Below are positions 61,935-64,000 of a stretch of 64,000 nt of DNA, piece after piece. Position numbers and translations under genes: made by a program. Location: positions 11,002 through 75,001 of the forward strand of contig JANOQW010000017.1 of the NCBI GenBank assembly GCA_031422335.1, given 5' to 3'. The DNA comes from Methylotenera_A sp031422335. GTDB lineage: Bacteria > Pseudomonadota > Gammaproteobacteria > Burkholderiales > Methylophilaceae. Position 1 is the first letter of the stretch; the number at the start of each line of letters is the position of its first letter. The notes under the pieces were generated by a model, which had not been told where the DNA came from, did no database searches, and worked only from the letters and a program-made list of their open reading frames with translations.

Positions 61935-63074
61935 TTACTGAATCCACAATTTAATGCTATCGAGCAATCTACCAAAAAATCCTGCTACTTCTACCGTTCT
62001 GCTGGCGACCAAATTTTGTGTATAAATTACTTTGCCATCTAAACTAAAGGTGATTTTACCAATGACTTGGCCTGCTTTAATCGGCGCAATGAGTGGTTGC
62101 TGGCTGGTCATGCTGGCCTTAACCCGTGCGTAATCACCTTTAGGCAAGCTTAAGAAGTAATCACTATTCAGCGAGGCCGCCACAGTTTTATCTTGGCCTT
62201 TATAAACTCGCAGTGTATTAATGGTTTGCGCTTGCTTATATACCAAAGTAGATTCATAAAATTGAAAGCCATAGTTGAGTAATTTCTGACTTTCGGATGC
62301 ACGCATCGCCTCGCTTACTGCGCCTAAAATCACCGAAACCAAACGCGTATTACCGCGTTTAGAAGAAGCAATCAGGCAATAACCTGCAGAATCAGTATGG
62401 CCCGTTTTCATACCGTCCACATTGGCATCTAGCCACAACAACCGGTTGCGGTTTGGCTGAGTAATTTTGTTGTAAGTGTATTCTTTGACTGAATATAATC
62501 TGCGATATTCCAGCGGAAAATCACGAATAAGCGCATTGGCTAGTAAGGCTAAATCGGCGGCAGTGGTGTAATGATTTTCATCTGGCAAACCAGTGGCATT
62601 GACAAAATTAGTATTTTTTAAGCCCAGTTTTTTGGCTTGCTTGTTCATCATGTCGGCGAATGGCTGTTCTGCCCCAGCAACACCTTCGGCTAGCGAAATA
62701 GAGGCATCATTACCCGATTGAATAATCATGCCATGTAAAAGCTCATCTACAGTCACTGGTCTATTCGGCTCAATAAACATTTTAGAGCCTTCAGCTTTCC
62801 AAGCTTTCTCACTGACTGGTAAGAGTTGATCTAGCTTTAATTGGCCTTGCTGAATCGCATCAAACACCACATAGGCGGTCATCACTTTGGTTAGTGAGGC
62901 TGGCTCAATACGCGCATCTTTTTGGTGTGAAGCAATGACACTGCCGCTATTAAAATCTTGCAATAAATAGGCTTTTACCGCCAATGCGGGCGGTGGCGCT
63001 ACTTGTGTTGCCGCAACAAATAAAGGTGATAAAAATAGGTAAAACGCGAAGAGTAAACTAAAAATTTTAGGCAT
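61935..63074 (-). CDS. dacC: D-alanyl-D-alanine carboxypeptidase (PBP5/6 type)
   Basis: Periplasmic, membrane-tethered enzyme that trims the terminal D-Ala of peptidoglycan. The 379-residue product has signal peptide 1-21. The active-site triad motifs are S60-L-T-K63, S120-G-N122 and K223-T-G225, all in place. The C-terminal beta domain ends with an amphipathic helix (FFGRLLDSIKLWIQ) for membrane anchoring. It follows rlpA by eight bases. The symbol could equally be dacA. Confidence 0.94.
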   Translation of the reverse strand: MPKIFSLLFAFYLFLSPLFVAATQVAPPPALAVKAYLLQDFNSGSVIASHQKDARIEPASLTKVMTAYVVFDAIQQGQLKLDQLLPVSEKAWKAEGSKMFIEPNRPVTVDELLHGMIIQSGNDASISLAEGVAGAEQPFADMMNKQAKKLGLKNTNFVNATGLPDENHYTTAADLALLANALIRDFPLEYRRLYSVKEYTYNKITQPNRNRLLWLDANVDGMKTGHTDSAGYCLIASSKRGNTRLVSVILGAVSEAMRASESQKLLNYGFQFYESTLVYKQAQTINTLRVYKGQDKTVAASLNSDYFLSLPKGDYARVKASMTSQQPLIAPIKAGQVIGKITFSLDGKVIYTQNLVASRTVEVAGFFGRLLDSIKLWIQ

Positions 63075-63082
63075 ATGATATG

Positions 63083-64000
63083 TTATTGAGTAATGGTAAT
63101 AGCGGGCACATTAAGCTGCTTACGAATATCTGCGGCAGTTTTATCAGCACCTAGTTTTGTTTCAAAAGGACCAATTTTTAAGCGGTGCAAACCATTATTA
63201 TACACTTTGTTAATGCCCGAATTTTGGTCTATATCTAAAGCTTGCAGCTTGTTGATAAGATTGTCTGCATTGGTTTCATTTTTAAAGGCGCCCGCTTGCA
63301 CAAAAAATCCACTCTCTAGTGCAGGTTCAGTCGTTACTGCTTGCTCAACAGGTATAGCAGTTGAAGCCAGTGCAGCTACTGGCGGGGCTTCTTGGTTATT
63401 TATATTATTACTTGCATAGTTATCCACCTGATCAGGGTCTATTGCTTCTACCTCCACCAACGTGCTGCCCTTATTAACGTAGCCTAGCTTGTGCGCAGCG
63501 GCATAAGATAAATCGATAATACGGCTGTGTTTGAACGGCCCTCTATCATTGACGCGCACAATGACAGAGCGACCATTGGCAGGGTTTGTGACTTTTGCGT
63601 AGCTGGGCAAGGGCAAAATAGTGTGCGCCGCTGTCATGCTGTACATATCGTAAATTTCGCCATTAGAAGTTTTTTTACCATGAAAACGTTTGCCATACCA
63701 AGAGGCAATGCCGCGTGCTTTATACGGTTGGTAGCTGGTCATGGGCTTATAGGTAGCGCCTAAGGCTTTATATGGTCGATTTGTACGGCTATGTGGCGGC
63801 TCTTTTTTGGGAATCGCGTTGGGAATACGATTGATATCTTTTGGTGGGTTATCACCCGGGCCGTCATCTAAATAGTAACCACCTGGCTCATCAATTTTTG
63901 GTGCGCTAGGTTTTGGTGTGGGTGTGGGTGCAGTTGTCGGAGCTGGGCTAGGTATTGGTGCTGCAACAGGTGGAGTAGGTGCAGGCGTTGGTTTGCTAGC
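63083..64000 (-). CDS. rlpA: Septal-ring lytic transglycosylase RlpA (5' end outside window)
   Basis: The frame is open to the window edge, so the N-terminal signal or lipobox lies beyond. The visible 305 residues begin with a Pro/Thr/Ala-rich linker, then GGYYLDDGPGDNPP and the double-psi barrel ARGIASWYGKRFHGKKTSNGE. VNDRGPFKHSRIIDLSYAAA contains the catalytic Asp. A SPOR domain follows (GFFVQAGAFKNETNADNLI to the end) that binds denuded glycan at septa. An internal ATG at 63742 is not the real start. It leads the dacC-ybeD-lipBA run. Confidence 0.93.
   Translation of the reverse strand, partial: ASKPTPAPTPPVAAPIPSPAPTTAPTPTPKPSAPKIDEPGGYYLDDGPGDNPPKDINRIPNAIPKKEPPHSRTNRPYKALGATYKPMTSYQPYKARGIASWYGKRFHGKKTSNGEIYDMYSMTAAHTILPLPSYAKVTNPANGRSVIVRVNDRGPFKHSRIIDLSYAAAHKLGYVNKGSTLVEVEAIDPDQVDNYASNNINNQEAPPVAALASTAIPVEQAVTTEPALESGFFVQAGAFKNETNADNLINKLQALDIDQNSGINKVYNNGLHRLKIGPFETKLGADKTAADIRKQLNVPAITITQ

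Overview
The window looks like a chromosomal segment of an AT-leaning betaproteobacterium. I infer a methylotroph of the Methylophilaceae (Methylotenera/Methylophilus-like). The basis is a genuine pqqA precursor gene (PQQ cofactor), a 6-phosphogluconate dehydrogenase, formyl-tetrahydrofolate deformylase, betaproteobacterial-type gshA/gshB, UbiK, and the overall gene style. The placement is inference. I see no rRNA, tRNA, IS element, prophage or CRISPR array. Almost everything is housekeeping or envelope metabolism, with short intergenic gaps and clear terminators.

Layout. 1-2.8 kb: 3' part of a giant coiled-coil/AsmA-like membrane protein. 2.8-6.8 kb: a choline/amino-acid-type permease divergent from eutBC (ethanolamine ammonia-lyase). 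7-14.4 kb: an exported truncated haemoglobin, an OhrR-type regulator with an MFS exporter, divergent alkA-like/alkB repair genes, a cupin, TsaC, a zinc-ribbon protein, a trypsin-like/TPR protein and a dienelactone hydrolase. 14.5-19.2 kb: gnd, a tiny unknown ORF, thiS-thiG-apaG-mltA. 19.3-29.3 kb (minus strand): pqqA and a six-gene envelope-lipid cluster in transcription order aas, Tat-exported amidohydrolase, alpha/beta hydrolase, lplT, LtaS-like phosphotransferase, and an unusual TIM-barrel/lipopolysaccharide-kinase fusion. 29.3-31.7 kb: a decayed small gene, a hairpin repeat, and glnK-amtB behind a near-consensus sigma-54 promoter. 31.8-45.5 kb: ubiK-yifB, a PerM-type permease, metH-mpl-tonB-like, a thioredoxin-like ferredoxin, HIT-nadA, nudB, ispH, purU. 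45.5-55.7 kb: two small secreted acidic proteins, lptM-lysA, and a type IV minor-pilin operon ending in pilY1. 55.7-64 kb (minus strand): rlpA-dacC-ybeD-lipB-lipA-gshA-gshB followed by an apbE / NusG-domain / Gx-transporter trio.

The genes form several working sets: nitrogen scavenging (eutBC, glnK-amtB), alkylation and peroxide defence, cofactor synthesis (thiazole, lipoate, NAD, glutathione, PQQ), peptidoglycan remodelling and recycling (mltA, mpl, dacC, rlpA), phospholipid repair (aas/lplT), and surface pili.

The most surprising signal is not a gene. A short DNA word, CGCATGGATATT, and a longer imperfect palindrome around it recur on both strands about eight times in 64 kb. Copies fall in unrelated genes, in different reading frames, and in intergenic DNA, far above chance for a word of this length. 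The other leading oddities are the pseudo-glycosidase/kinase fusion beside an LtaS-like enzyme, an isolated pqqA, a degraded ORF upstream of aas, and a duplicated insert inside PilY1.
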